DNA of 64,000 nucleotides, taken from NCBI GenBank assembly GCA_034231615.1, contig CM067311.1, positions 13,591,400 to 13,655,399 on the forward strand. The letters run 5' to 3'. Below are positions 34,481 through 45,945 of this stretch, one piece after another. A program made the position numbers and the translations under genes. The number at the start of each line of letters is the position of its first letter. The first letter of the stretch is position 1. The stretch comes from Meghimatium bilineatum (Eukaryota; Mollusca; Gastropoda; Stylommatophora; Philomycidae). The notes under the pieces were generated by a model. That model had not been told where the DNA came from, did not search any database, and saw only the letters and a program-made list of their open reading frames with translations.

Positions 34481-34789
34481 CCCTACCACCACTTGGCACA
34501 GGGAAGAAAGAGTGAAAGCTCGCAACCCCGGGGATCGGATAAGTATATACTTGTAGGGGCCTATGTGATGTTAGGTCTACTGAAGTTACATGTCATTTAT
34601 CAAACTCAAACAGCTATAGATCTAACTAGCCTAAGCAAATTAGTAAATTACTTAGCCGTTTGGTGTATTAACGTGTATATATTATATTTACAGTATGATC
34701 ATGTCATACAGTCATACTCATACTACTATGTGTCTGTGAGTGAAAGTATATTGTACCACAATGATAATGTGTGACAATTGCCCCAATAC

Positions 34790-34825
34790 TATAATACAAT
34801 GTACTATACATTGTATAGTACAATG
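34790..34825. repeat. Short near-perfect palindrome
   Basis: ACAATGTACTATACA meets TTGTATAGTACAATGT, giving arms of about 15 bp with one mismatch and almost no loop. Function unknown. Confidence 0.7.
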
Positions 34826-35513
34826 TCACTGTCAACAATCAACGATACCATGGACTGACAGCACAGTCGAGTCAAAATCTTAATTTCTTTTATTAAAAGT
34901 TTTAAGAATCATCTTACTTAGTTCTTAGATTAGCTCTATAGATTATAGATAGAGTAATAATTTAAAATAAAGACAAAATATCAAACAACGCTTCACAAAC
35001 TTACTATTTGATTAGACAGGTGGCGAATTCGTCAAATGTACATATCCGAATACCAAGTTATGTTTAATTTAATTACAAGTGCCTCGCTTGTTTACAAAAA
35101 CATAGATAATATTCAACTTTTAACTTTATTTTTCTAAACTCTTAACCACTACACTTTACCTTTCAAACTTTAGTGCTGAAATTTCAACCAATCAAACTGG
35201 TTGTACGACTACGACTCGTAGCCACCCATGGTGGTTTTCATCTTTATTTATTTGATTTTAATTATTTTATCATCTCGTTATTGGTACTGGTAGGCATTTT
35301 TTACGCACATTTACTTATTCACTATTATATCTAAATATACAAATAGATAGAAAAATTGAGATGAGATGACAAAAAGCAAACGATGTGAGATACCAACTGT
35401 CACCGCTGCTTTAAAAAAAAAAACCAACGACCAATATAGCGACCAAACGACAAATAATAAACACTTAAAACACCATCTTTATTTCCATTTTGTGTTACTA
35501 GTGTTAGACTAGT

Positions 35514-36315
35514 ATCAACGAAGAAGATAACATAAAAGACAAATTGAACGAACTACTCTTTGCAGACGACCAAGTACTAATAGCGACATCAGAAGAACAA
35601 TTGCAAGACCATATGAACAAACTCCACACAACATGTCAAAAATTCAACATGAAGATTAATATTGAAAAGACTGAAATAATGGCAATAGCAAAGAAAGAAA
35701 GAAATATCACTATCTCCATCGATGATAAACACCTTAAACAAGTAAATGAGTTCACTTACTTAGGAAGCATTATATCGAGTGAAGGGAAAACAAGTAAAGA
35801 GATACAAAATAGATGCAACAAAACATACCAGATCCTAGGACAGATGACACGCATTTTCAAGAACAAAAATGTAAACATAGACACTAAAGTTGCATTATAC
35901 AAGACTATCATTATTCCATCACTATGCTACCAGTGCCAAACCTGGACAATGACAGCATAAGACAAAAGAAAAATAGTGACAACAGAAATGACATGTCTAC
36001 GAAGAATACTCGGAGTGTCATTAAGAGATAGAATTAGAAACGATAACATCAGACAGATAACCAAAACGATATCAGTATTGGAACACATATAAAGACAATA
36101 GATCAAGTGGTTTTCACACGTTTCCAAACTACCACAATATAGCATGCCACAAATGGCCATGACACATAGACATAACGGTTATAAAGCCAGAGGCAGAACA
36201 TGTAAAAGATGGATCACAGAAATCAAGGAAGCCACAGGAACAAGCTTACAAACAGCGCACAAGAAGGCCATCTCCAGAGAACTCTTCCACCCCTGAAGCC
36301 GCAAGGCAAAAAGGG
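35514..36315 (+). mobile_element. LINE fragment (family 1), RT motif C to 3' end
   Basis: An open frame of 138 codons starts NELLFADDQVLIATSEEQLQ, so FADD is the catalytic motif. FTYLGSIISSEGKTSKEIQN and YQCQTWTMTA follow, then a stop. After it come KIVTTEMTCLRRILGVSLRD and GRTCKRWITEIKEATGTSLQ. It contains the uninterrupted site of the TA transposon near 35651. Confidence 0.85.
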
Positions 36316-36399
36316 ACACATCGTATAGTGTTAGACTACAGCTACACAATCCCTCACTGCAACTCCCTAATGGGGAAAATGCAGTATTGACAGTTGTTT

Positions 36400-36837
36400 T
36401 TTTTTGACAGTGTTAGACAAAAACACTGTTGAAAAAGATTACAACATGCCTGAGATAAGCTATAAACGTTACCAGACCTTATGAGAAATGTAGATCTTAT
36501 CAGAAAGATAGTAAAGATAATATCATGCAAACAATATTTATAAAGACAGCATATCAACTGGTTTGGACAATTTATGCGAATGAAACGATCACAGACAGCC
36601 ATCCAGGTGTAGACCCTACATCATAAAGAACAGCTGCAAAACAAGAGAAAGAACAAGATGGGAAGATTCAGAGAAATTGTTAAAAACCATATCCTCACCA
36701 TGAAAAATATAACAAACACAACACAAATTTAAAGTACACAAACTTAAGGACGACATGGTACGGGAGGAATACACACACAAAAATCACAGAAAAATTCGAA
36801 AAACTAGCAGTAGATACTACAACAACAGTAGAATAAT
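36400..36837 (+). mobile_element. Degenerate LINE tail carrying a SINE-A insertion
   Basis: Broken text (NWFGQFMRMKRSQTAIQV, GRFREIVKNHILTMKN) continues after the SINE at 37010-37170 as KWWNEEFKKKVLN-like coding. Confidence 0.6.
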
Positions 36838-36848
36838 GGAAATTATTC

Positions 36849-36998
36849 TTCTTCTTCTGCGTTCATTCTCAAACTCCAACTGGATCTAGCTGGATCATGG
36901 TCCTGCTAGATTTCCAGCAGGATGTAGTCCAGAAAATGAAAATGCGTTGTGTCGCCGTTTTATTTGCGCCAATGGCCCGACACATCCGTCTTCGGTGG
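36849..36998 (-). mobile_element. SINE-A copy with 11-bp target duplication
   Basis: A 150-bp minus-strand element between two GGAAATTATTC copies (36838-36848 and 36999-37009). The (GAA)n tail abuts the left copy. It interrupts a degenerate plus-strand LINE that resumes at 37010. Confidence 0.9.
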
Positions 36999-37216
36999 GG
37001 AAATTATTCAAAGACGCTATCACACAAGGATTAGGAGAATAATGCAGATACAAGAACAACAGTGTAAAGAAACCAAAAATAATAAGATGGTGGAATGAAG
37101 AGTTTAAAAAAAAAGTCTTGAATAAAGAAACAGAATATGATGTTCGTCCGTCGTGATCGACGATGACCAAAAACTCCACCATAATAATAATAACAATAAA
37201 TAATAAAATAATAAAG

Positions 37217-37690
37217 TTAATAGTGCGTTTTTAAATGACTTGCAAGTCCAATGCGCGCACAAAATGTTCTTTTACATAATTGGCAACAATAGAAGGTATC
37301 TGTGTGAGGTTGAGATGTTTTTTCTTTTCTATGTGTCCGCTTCTGTCTTGCAGTTTCTTGTCTGAATTCTTCCGCCGCTAGTGCTCCCGTTCTAATGCTG
37401 TAACGCCATGCTGTTTTATCCTGAGCGAGGCTCTCCCAAGCGCCTACGTCAATGAAAAGATGTTTCAAGGATGACTTGAGCGTGTCTTTGAAACGCTTTT
37501 TCTGTCCACCAGGTTTTCGAAATCCTGCCTTGAGTTCTCCATAATATATTTGTTTTGGCAAACGCGAGTTCTCCATACGCACAAGATTGCCTGCCCTGCG
37601 TCCCTGCGCCTTCATAAGTATTGTGTGGATGCTTATTGAGGTTGATTTTTCCAAGACCTCGTAGTCTGGTACTTTGTCCCACCAATGGAT
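37217..37690 (-). mobile_element. LINE C-terminal region (family 4) with zinc-finger-like end
   Basis: NSRLPKQIYYGELKAGFRKP, GGQKKRFKDTLKSSLKH, AWESLAQDKTAWRYSIRTGA, ending in FYCCQLCKRTFCARIGLASH then LKTHY (C-x2-C-x12-H-x3-H spacing). This is the usual end of a widespread animal LINE. About 145 codons stay open, so the copy is fairly young. Confidence 0.82.
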
Positions 37691-38055
37691 GTTTAGTAAT
37701 TTACGTAGGCAGGTAAGATGGAAATGATTTAACTTTCAAATAACAGAATATAATAAATAGGTCAAAAGTAAAAACCCAGTAGATTACATAGAATACAAGA
37801 CGGTAAAAACAAATGCCAAGAAAATCACTAAAACTGCCAAAATCAACTCATGAAAATAATATGGAGACATGATCAACGCAGATTATAAAAATGCACAAAA
37901 GAGGTTCTACATGAAAGTTAAGAACATAAGAAACAAAGAAGAGATAGGCCTATATGAACCAACATAAATAATAAATGACGCAAACAGTAATGCATTAAAG
38001 GAACCGAAGTAAATAATGGAAAGATTGCAACACTTTAAAAGAACCAAGTAAACCT

Positions 38056-38260
38056 AAAAATCTGGGTTGGGATTTCTTGCCGACCACTCCTCCAGTCGAC
38101 TCAGATGTAAATGAGTACCTGACGCATGAGTTAGAGGAGGTAAAGACAGCAAGGAAGGGAACTGACCACCCCACCTAATAGTTGCTGCGACTTAGTACAT
38201 GAAGAGTTAACTTCATCCCTAACGGCAGGTTGCTGCCATGAGACATACCTTTACTAAACC
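38056..38260 (+). mobile_element. SINE-C copy, 5' truncated
   Basis: Starts at AAATCTGGGTTGGGATTTCT and contains CGACCACTCCTCCAGTCGAC. The tRNA head is missing. Confidence 0.8.
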
Positions 38261-38293
38261 TAAAGAGAGCAGAAGGAGACACTACAATAAATA

Positions 38294-38905
38294 TGTCAAA
38301 ATTCAACATGAAGATTAATATTGAAAAGACTGAAAAGATCTCCATCGATAATAAACACCTTATAAACAGGTAAAGGAGTTCACTTACTTGGAAAGCATTT
38401 TATCGAGTGAAAAGGAAACCAGTAAAGAGGTACAAAATAGATGCAACAAAATATACCAGATCCTAGGAAAGAATAAAAATGTAAACATAGACACTAAAGT
38501 TGCATTATACAAGACTATTATTATTCCATCACAATACTACCAGTGCCAAATATGGACAATGACAGTACAAGACAAAAGAAAAATAGTGACAACAGAAATT
38601 AAATGTCTACGAAGAATGCTCGGAGTGTCATTAAGAAATAGAATTAGAAACAATAACATCAGACAGATAACCAAAACAATACCAGTATTGGAAAACATTT
38701 TTTTTTAAAAACCAGATAAGGACACACTTTCAGACTACCAATAGACAGCATGCCACAGATAGCCATGACACACAGACTAGACATCACCGCTATAAAGCCA
38801 GAGACAGACTATGTAAAAGATGGACCGTGGAAATCAAATAAGCCACAGCGCAAGCTTACAAACAGCACAGAAAAAGGCCATCTCCGGAGAATTCCCCTGA
38901 CGCCG
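38294..38905 (+). mobile_element. LINE fragment (family 1), deleted copy
   Basis: Close to 35640-36300 but shorter by deletions. The stretch after IEKTEK and the QMTRIF codons are missing. It keeps TKVALYKTIIIPSQYYQCQI and TEIKCLRRMLGVSLRNRIRN. It also preserves the uninterrupted TA-transposon target. Confidence 0.8.
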
Positions 38906-39577
38906 CAAGGCAAACAAGGACCACATCGTATATATAGACAGAGATAGATATATATTTTCCAAATAACTTCAGATAATGATCTTTCTGGGATCCACTCATA
39001 CAAGTATATTGCCTCCAACTGTTCACTTTATCTTCTTCGTGCGCACGCATACAAGAATGCGATTCTCTCAATGGAGCATATGATCATATTGTTCCCGATT
39101 TTAAAGAGGTCGTGGTGACTGGATTACCGGAACTGCAATTTCCACTATTTGTAATGGTTGCAAAGCTCTGATATATATATATATATAATGGATAAAACCC
39201 ACCGTTGAGAGGAGTGTCCCTCACCATGAGTGGTGCATTTTATATAACCAAAATAGCCACTGCATTAGTGAACCGGGTTATATGTTATTCCAGTAGTATA
39301 CACTTGTTAGTTCCTCTTGGGCAATAGATGGTATATAGGGTAGTAGTAATTCTTTCCATGTTGGCACCTCCTACTGTTGTTCTTGTGTATTGTAAAGAGT
39401 AGTGGCCAGGGCCGTAGGGATTATTACCTTAAGGGGAAGGGTTACCTAAATTTGAAGATTTTTGTGTGGAAAATTGCCAAGGAAGGGGTTGTTACAGATC
39501 TCTTGGTTCAGTTCCTAGTACTTAAAAGCATGTTCAGATTTTATAAGGAGGAGTTTTAACCACCAACCCCTCCCTTA

Positions 39578-39685
39578 TCTACGGGCATGGTAATGACACT
39601 TGTACCTGTTATTCACGTCGTAAGAGACAACTAAGGAGGTTTTGGAGGTGGAGTTGGCTGTTTAAACAACAACAGCTTCCTCATC
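39578..39685 (+). mobile_element. SINE-B 5' fragment
   Basis: CGTAAGAGACAACTAAGGAG then TTTTGGAGGTGGAGTTGGCT. Confidence 0.6.
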
Positions 39686-39849
39686 TAGCTGGTCGTAGGA
39701 AGACGCGAAGATTGCAGAACAGTCATCAGGACAGTAGATCAATGGAATGCTCTGCACGATGTTGAGAAGAGTGGCCCATTCAGTTCTGATCATACACTTT
39801 TATTTCTTGCGCAGCATACTTTGAGAGTTCGATAGAATCACTGAGTCTG

Positions 39850-40215
39850 TTGGTGGTTATGTCGTCAACCACGTGAGAGCTTCTGTCACCGCTTCTATTT
39901 GCATTCTCATACTCGATATTGTAGTGGGGTACGCAGCTGACTTCTCAGCTAATGTCTTGCCATTTTGGTAGGTCACGAAACCCCAACCACACCTCCTGTT
40001 TGTTTCTTGTGTTGCTGAGCCGTCTGTGTCAATTATTGTATCATGTCGCTTCCAGTGCTGCGGTATTAGTTCTTGTATCATTCCCGCTGTTCTGTTGGCA
40101 TCTCAGTCGCGGCACTCTCTTCCCAGCTATATCACAACTGTTGTCAATAACTTTCTCTCTTTGCCAAATGTCACCCATTCACAGCATCTTCCAACTTCCT
40201 CCAGCACACAAACTC
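39850..40215 (-). mobile_element. I-like LINE RNase H fragment
   Basis: The minus strand gives TIIDTDGSATQETNRRCGWG (first catalytic Asp in DTDGS) and MQIEAVTEALTWL (the E helix). The third motif region is degenerate. Confidence 0.65.
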
Positions 40216-40324
40216 TGAGTAGGGTATTTTATACTTCTGTCATCCCAGACCTTCCTCTCTTGATACGCCTTCCTTTTGTATTGTCTATAAATTGGTGTAA
40301 GAGGTGATGATCATTATTGGTGAA

Positions 40325-40499
40325 CAGTGGCGTAGCGAGGCGGGGGCGGAGGTGCGGACCGCCGCGGGCGGCATCATCGGGAGGGCAGCAAATTTATTTT
40401 CGTCCAGTCTTTCACAATCACTGACATATTTTTTTCATGTCACAAGGGCGGAAAATTATGATTCCGCCCCGGACGCCATTGACCCACGCTACGCCACTG
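40325..40499. mobile_element. hAT-type MITE, 175 bp
   Basis: The ends are inverted repeats CAGTGGCGTAGCG / CGCTACGCCACTG, the typical hAT terminus, around a body with CACAAGGGCGGAAAATTATG. An 8-bp target duplication is not evident. A second copy lies at 62289-62462. Confidence 0.8.
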
Positions 40500-40711
40500 T
40501 GTACAAGTCTATACATTTCTGCGAACCAGTCGATTTTAGTTCTTGATTCTTGATTAGAAACTGGCTTCACAGCAGGCGGGTCATTCCCATAAGTGCTCCG
40601 CCCTCCGCTCCAGCAGACATCCCAGTGTATGTTGACTCAGAGTCCCGGTCAGATGTTGATTGTGTGATCTTCGTTTCTTTCCAAAAAAATTACTTTCCCT
40701 TCTCTCACCTC

Positions 40712-41450
40712 CGAACATCGGCGTGCATAGGGTAATTGCAGCCCGGTGCGATGAATATTTTGACCCCGACCCCCCCCCCCCCCGCCTGAAATTGATTTTA
40801 AAAATTCCGAGAAAATTTTAGAGGTTTATTAATATTATCGATTTTATCTACATTTAACAAATATAGAAATAAATTTTAAAATGTAAATTTAAAATTACAA
40901 ATTCACTTTGCGAGCTTTTTGACTAGAGAAGTTATTAATGACTGTGTCGAAGCTCACATCATTGACCAGCTCATGTTCGATTGATATAATTTCGAGGTTG
41001 TTTAATCTCAAGTTGTTCATAGTTGACCTGCGATAGTTTGTGATTAATTTGAGTTTGGAGAAACTACTTTCACGTGTAGCTATACTAACTCCTAGAGTTA
41101 GGAACATACACAGTAAAAGACAATGTTGGGTACTGAATAGGAAAGCGGATGTTTGTGAATAAAGACAAGTAATTCCATAGGTCCTTGGTCCTTTAAGTTC
41201 AAATTCATTAAATTCCTTAGTCACTTTCTCTCGAGTAAAAATTCATCCTTGTCGATGTCATCAAAGCGTTGTAAAGATCAATGTCGACTCAACCGTCTAA
41301 AAGTTGCTTTGGAGAAAGAAAGCCAAACTTGTCAGCAACCTCATGCATTTGTGCAATTCTTGTTGAACTCTCCTGATTCACTCTATCCATGGAAGCGCAT
41401 ATTTCCAACCAAAGTTCATTTCTGTAGCTTAACCCGGCATCTGCGGCTTA
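40712..41450 (-). mobile_element. hAT transposase remnant (ZMYM1-like) with 3' end
   Basis: The 109-codon minus frame includes LGVSIATRESSFSKLKLITN and YRRSTMNNLRLNNLEIISIE. This is the hAT C-terminal dimerisation domain (SxxRSFSxLKxIKxxLRSTM...RLxxLxxxSIEH). Upstream frame-shifted text holds the preceding KFGFL segment. Downstream is a poly-G tract and CACCGGGCTGCAATTACCCT, as at hAT 3' ends. It is a fossil without the catalytic core. Confidence 0.8.
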
Positions 41451-41866
41451 TTCTCCAGGCATGGCAAAGACTGGCAAAGGATGGAGCAACACAGGAACAA
41501 AAAGACCAAGAAATCACCTACCAAGAAAAAAAGACCCTCATCAAAGCCATCAGGAAAGTCGACCACCCAAAAGACAATTACCACTATCTCAACAGAGCAG
41601 AGCAGGTTATTATCTTCCGCCTCAGAAGAGGACACAACAGATTAAGCAGCCACTTAAATAGACTAAGATTGATCCCATCACCACTGTGCCTTTGTGGACA
41701 GGCAGCACAGATAGCTGAACATATCCTGCAAGACTGCAATACACTAAACCAGTTAAAGGAAGAACACTGGCCTACAGAGATGGATATCCACAGAAAGATG
41801 TATGGGAGCACTGAGGAGCTTTCAAATACAGCAGCATTTATTAAGAAAACAGGACTTGCTGTGTAG
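41440..41866 (+). mobile_element. I-like LINE C-terminal fragment
   Basis: RLAKDGATQEQKDQEITYQE is the end of RNase H. RLRRGHNRLSSHLNRLRLIP and CLCGQAAQIAEHILQDCNTL follow, then a stop after KKTGLAV. It is open for over 130 codons and is the best reference for the copies at 17.7, 45.0, 51.9 and 55.4 kb. Confidence 0.82.
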
Positions 41867-41924
41867 ACATGTCAAACTCCGAACGAGAAGAAGACAAGTC
41901 AGTTCGACATCCTAACTATCAAAA

Positions 41925-42345
41925 TTATTTTCTTTCACCGGTAAGATTTTCAAAAAGGAAAAAGACATATAGAACCAAATCTGGAGAATATGATGGGTGT
42001 GGAAAAATTTCAAGATTCATATCTAGAGAATATGATGGGTATGGAATAATTTCAATATTCAAATCGTTGACTGTTTGCAACGCAAGCCATGCTTTATGGG
42101 AAGGTGCATTGTTTTGAAGCAAGAGCATAATTTGAGTGCGAGTTATCCCTCGTTTTCTGGTCAGTCTTTTTAAGTTTGGTAAGTTTGGTATGGAGATCAA
42201 CGTATCACTGGCCTTTAGTCGTCTTGCATTGAGGCAGGTAACTTTTCATTATGACAATTTGACGTCCCATACAATCAAAATAACTTTTCTTGCATATTTC
42301 TTTACTCTTTGATTGATATGCGTTGGTAATGGTGATTCTAACAGA
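41925..42345 (-). mobile_element. mariner transposase remnant
   Basis: ARKVILIVWD holds the first catalytic Asp. LLLQNNAPSHKAWLALQTVN is the second block, with Asn where DNAPSH has Asp. PHPSYSPDLVLYVFFLFENL is the third. The third block is partly duplicated (PYPSYSLD then PHPSYSPD). Frame breaks make it inactive. Confidence 0.8.
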
Positions 42346-42544
42346 CTCCCAGAGTATTCTGAAAAATGAGCTCTAGTTTCTGCCCTTTGCGCCTCATTCT
42401 GCGTTGAAGAAACATAGATAGTACCGCTGGAACCACACAGGGTAAAATGGGGAGCGTACTTTTTCAGCGAAACACAGGAACAATTAACATGCATACCCTT
42501 CGACATTTGCTGGGAGAGACTGGTCACCTATGTGTATGTCAGTC

Positions 42545-42880
42545 ATCGTTCTTCATCATGATGTGCCATCTTTGCGACGAAAGTTGGCTGCAACGGACCT
42601 CCAACATCCCCTTTCTTTTGCCTTGGTTATGCACTCTGCCAGACTGTAACCTGTCCATCTCGTGATATTTCTCTCCCACTTGTATCTCTGCATACCCTTG
42701 CTCGCCTCCCCTCAATCCAGTAAGGTCTGCAATAAGGTGTCATGTCCTTTAATATGTTCAAACTACATTATTTGTTTTATCTTTATTTCTTTAGTAGTTC
42801 TTTTTTTCATACAAAGTATTAAAAGTTTTTTATGGTTCGTTTTCTTATCTTTCCACGAAGTTCCCCCTATTCTCATATAT
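42545..42880 (-). mobile_element. LINE 3' end (family 6)
   Basis: Minus-strand coding parallels 33564-33896 (GRTSWKDKKTNHKKLL, then the KIKQIM region). Its 5' side abuts a large CA/CATA microsatellite. Confidence 0.72.
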
Positions 42881-42881
42881 G

Positions 42882-42912
<31 letters not shown>

Positions 42913-42972
42913 ACATACATACATACATACATACATACATACATACATACATACATACATACATACATACAT

Positions 42973-43005
<33 letters not shown>

Positions 43006-43065
43006 TACATACACACATACATACATACACACATGCGTATGCGCGTGTGCGTGCGTGCGTGCGCA
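42881..43065. repeat. (CA)n-(CATA)n-(GTGC)n microsatellite
   Basis: An uninterrupted CATA run of about 85 bp with CA tracts on both sides and a GTGCG run at the right. It causes the spurious HTYIHTY and CVYVCMY reading frames. Confidence 0.97.
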
Positions 43066-43309
43066 TGTTCATTATTGCATGATGGTCAGACAGTCCCATA
43101 TGTAAGCTTAAATATATATATGAGTCATCAAGGAATAATTGTGATCAAAATCTGTCTGTGTAATAAATCTGTGTTTTGTGATCTTCATGTTTCATTATTA
43201 CCTTGTTTGTATCACAATATTTTATTATAATAATAATAATTTTAAAGTAACATTATGGTTTGTGTTTTTGAGATCCCCAGGAATTGTGAGAACTCTTGCT
43301 TCATATAGT

Positions 43310-43490
43310 AAGTTAGTTAGTCGTTGGATCATCATCACTGCACTCCAGACAAGTCCATAAATGCTCAGATCTCTCCATGAGTATAGCCGCCATTACACGC
43401 TGACTGACGGTCCCAGTACGCAGTTGATTGACCATCATTCTTTCTTGCCCACGAAAACTGCTCCTTTCTAGCGACACCACATTCAAACCA
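43310..43490 (-). mobile_element. I-like LINE 3' fragment
   Basis: Shares GTTGGATCATCATCACTGCA and TTGATTGACCATCATTCTTT with 15257-15400 and 62842-62990. On the minus strand it encodes the end of the ORF after RNase H. Confidence 0.7.
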
Positions 43491-43544
43491 AATGTCTTGC
43501 TTCCTATGTGCAGTGGTATGGTTTTTCTGAGCTTTCTTTCATAC

Positions 43545-43700
43545 CAAGGAGACTACAGCATTCGGCTTATGCAGTGCCTATTTAAAGAGACTTCTACTCA
43601 GAGAGGGTCTATAATTGTATAGATGACATGCTACAAAGCTTCCATAAGAGAGTCTTAATATAACGGCATGTCATCTACTAAGGTTTTCTGTTGCATTGGT
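43545..43700 (-). repeat. Dispersed repeat with TGACATG ends
   Basis: ATGACATGCTACAAAGCTTC then CATGTCATCTACTAAGG. The complement is at 46130-46320 and a third copy at 15865-15945. Short inverted ends (GATGACATGC) suggest a MITE; unproven. Confidence 0.5.
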
Positions 43701-43764
43701 GGTACTCTTATGGTAATGGTGCTATTCTTTCAACCGCGGACATGACCCAATTTCGCTCTTGTTC

Positions 43765-44000
43765 TTTTACGTTCGGTCTCAAACTCCTGATCAGCTTTAT
43801 GTAGTTCGGAGAACGAAGTGCATTGTGTTATAGCGTACATCTTATCTGCGATATATGCGCTTTTCAGCCTTCCAGATCCTACTTCAGCATAGCTTCTGCG
43901 TCCCTTTGGCTCTTTTTAGGATGAAACAACCAACGTGAGCCCAAGACCTGCTTAGTCGCATATTACAACATGATTGGCAGGTAGCAATGCCGCCTTTACT
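43765..44000 (-). mobile_element. SINE-B copy
   Basis: Minus-strand copy with GTCTCAAACTCCTGATCAGC at the tail end and the TCGCATATTACAACATG head side. Confidence 0.7.
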
Positions 44001-44234
44001 TACTCCAATTTATGACTCCGGAAACACGCAGGCGACAATTTGGTTGTATCCTCAACGTTTTTAACCATCAGCTTATAATAATATAGGTCGTGTTCTGGTA
44101 ATCCAGTCACCGCGAATTCAAGAGTATGTGTTTAAGAGTGTGTTGTTGAACCAAAACTGCCTGGGTATATAATACATCACGTTTTTATCATACCAATTTT
44201 ATTATTGGAGCACTTTAAGGGGATCAACACGTGA

Positions 44235-44690
44235 TATATTCTATCCAGAGCGTGGTCTTCCTTGTGGATCTATTGAATTCTCCTCGGTCTTGAGCAAAGT
44301 GTACCACCTCCCTTAGGGCAGACATTCCTGTATGTCTTCTGTCCAAGGGCGTCTTGGTTGGCCTTTACACCTGTTACCTTCTATCGTCCCTCAAATATCA
44401 CTATCTCCATACCGTCATGTCTCTTAACATGACCGAAAAAAGCTAGTTGTTCATTTAATATGGTTTTCAGAAGCCAGCCCTTTTGGGCGATGATTGTGTT
44501 TTGCACATCCTGGTTTGTTTTCCTTGCTGTCCATGGTTTCCTTATAACTATTCTGTAGAATTCTAATTCAAATGATATTGTTATATTGGACAATGTTTTA
44601 TTAGTACCCATGTTTCGCATGCATTGCATTCGTCGTTACTGGAAACACACATGTTTGTAATAAGCACAAATTGGTTCTTATTTGGTTCAC
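44235..44690 (-). mobile_element. LINE fragment (family 3)
   Basis: FELEFYRIVIRKPWTARKTN and LAFFGHVKRHDGMEIVIFEG parallel the family 3 copy at 26.43-27.09 kb. Partially open (82 codons). Confidence 0.78.
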
Positions 44691-44889
44691 AAGGGATATC
44701 ATTCTAATTTCGTTTTTGTACACAGGAATCATAATCAACTTACGTATGAGTTTTTCATAATAATATGTTTAACATTTTAGACATATGCAAACAATAGAAA
44801 AAAGAACAAACTATTTGTTTAATTCGTGTTTAAATTCAAGATGTAGCAGGAGTACATTTCGTCTCTTTTTTGACACAATAATTAGTCTT

Positions 44890-45345
44890 CCACTTCTCAT
44901 TCGCAGTTTGACGTATCTACACAGCAAGTCCTGTTTTCTTAATAAATGCTGCTGTATTTGAAAGCTCCTCAGTGCTCCCATACATATTTATGTGGATATC
45001 CATCTCCGTGGGCCAGTGTTCTTACCATAACTGGTTTAGTGTATTGCAGTCTTGCAGAATATGTTCAGTGGTCTGTGCTGCCTGCCCACAAGGGCGCAGA
45101 GGTGATGGGACCAGTCTCAGTCTATTTAAGTGCATGTTTAATCTGTTGTGTTCTGTTCTGAGGCGAAAGGTAATAACATGTTCTGCTCTGTCGAGATAGT
45201 GGTAATTGTCTTTTGGGTGGTCAACTTTCCTGATGGTTTTGATGAGTATCATTTTTCTTGGTAGGTGATTTCTTGGTCTATTTGTCCCTGTGTTGCTCCA
45301 TCCTTTGCCAGTCTGTCTGCCTTTTCAATTTCCTGGTATGCCACA
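44890..45345 (-). mobile_element. I-like LINE C-terminal fragment
   Basis: DRLAKDGATQGQIDQEITYQ, RLRTEHNRLNMHLNRLRLVP and RPCGQAAQTTEHILQDCNTL, in frame pieces. Very close to the plus-strand copy at 41.44 kb. Confidence 0.8.
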
Positions 45346-45649
45346 GTGGGAAGATAACTAATAAGGGGAGAATAATTAGTTGAAACAAATTTATTGACAA
45401 TTGTTCTTATTATCTCCCTTTGATTGCAAACGTAAAACCACCATTTATAAAATGTCAAGTTCTCTGTTTACGTCGATTAATTTTTTTTAAATAAAGCATT
45501 ATGTTAAATCAAAGTGACTATCTAAGATCCAATAGTCACGATTTCTTCCTTTAAACAGAGCCCTTTTTCTATCTCGTACAGTTCACGAAAGTAAGATTGC
45601 TGCTAAGATGTCAAAATTAGGACCTATAAGAAAAGACAAAAACATTGCG

Positions 45650-45790
45650 TGGTGTTGACTGTGAAATGTGTTTTAGATCAGTGGTCAGCCCGAGTAATGT
45701 GTACTAAACTGTGTATAGTAGATTTATGATCAGCCCGTATAATGTAGACTGTGCTATGTATTATAGATCAGTGGTCAGTCCATGTGGTAC
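45650..45790. repeat. ~55-bp imperfect repeat, two to three units
   Basis: GTGGTCAGCCCGAGTAATGT and ATGATCAGCCCGTATAATGT with a third partial unit. Confidence 0.65.
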
Positions 45791-45837
45791 GAAAACCAGA
45801 AAATGGAGCTCATATTAGTTGCACTATTACCTGACAT

Positions 45838-45945
45838 GCACATCGTAAATGGTGACTAAGAAAGTTTTGAGGGTTAAGTTGGCTGGACCATTCCATTGAC
45901 AGTCCAGTGATCCAGAAGTCACAGGATTTCCTAGTCAAAAAGGTG
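45838..45945 (+). mobile_element. SINE-B 5' fragment
   Basis: GTTTTGAGGGTTAAGTTGGC, then TGGACCATTCCATTG and a CCAGAAGTCAC segment. Confidence 0.6.

Noticed and set aside
41249-41440. N-terminal part of a 205-codon protein continuing into 41866
   Set aside because: The first 60 codons are antisense to the hAT remnant; only the part from about 41440 is LINE coding, so the long frame is a chance fusion.
42662-43230. His/Thr/Ile and Cys/Val/Tyr repeat proteins
   Set aside because: Readings of the CATA/CA microsatellite in several frames.
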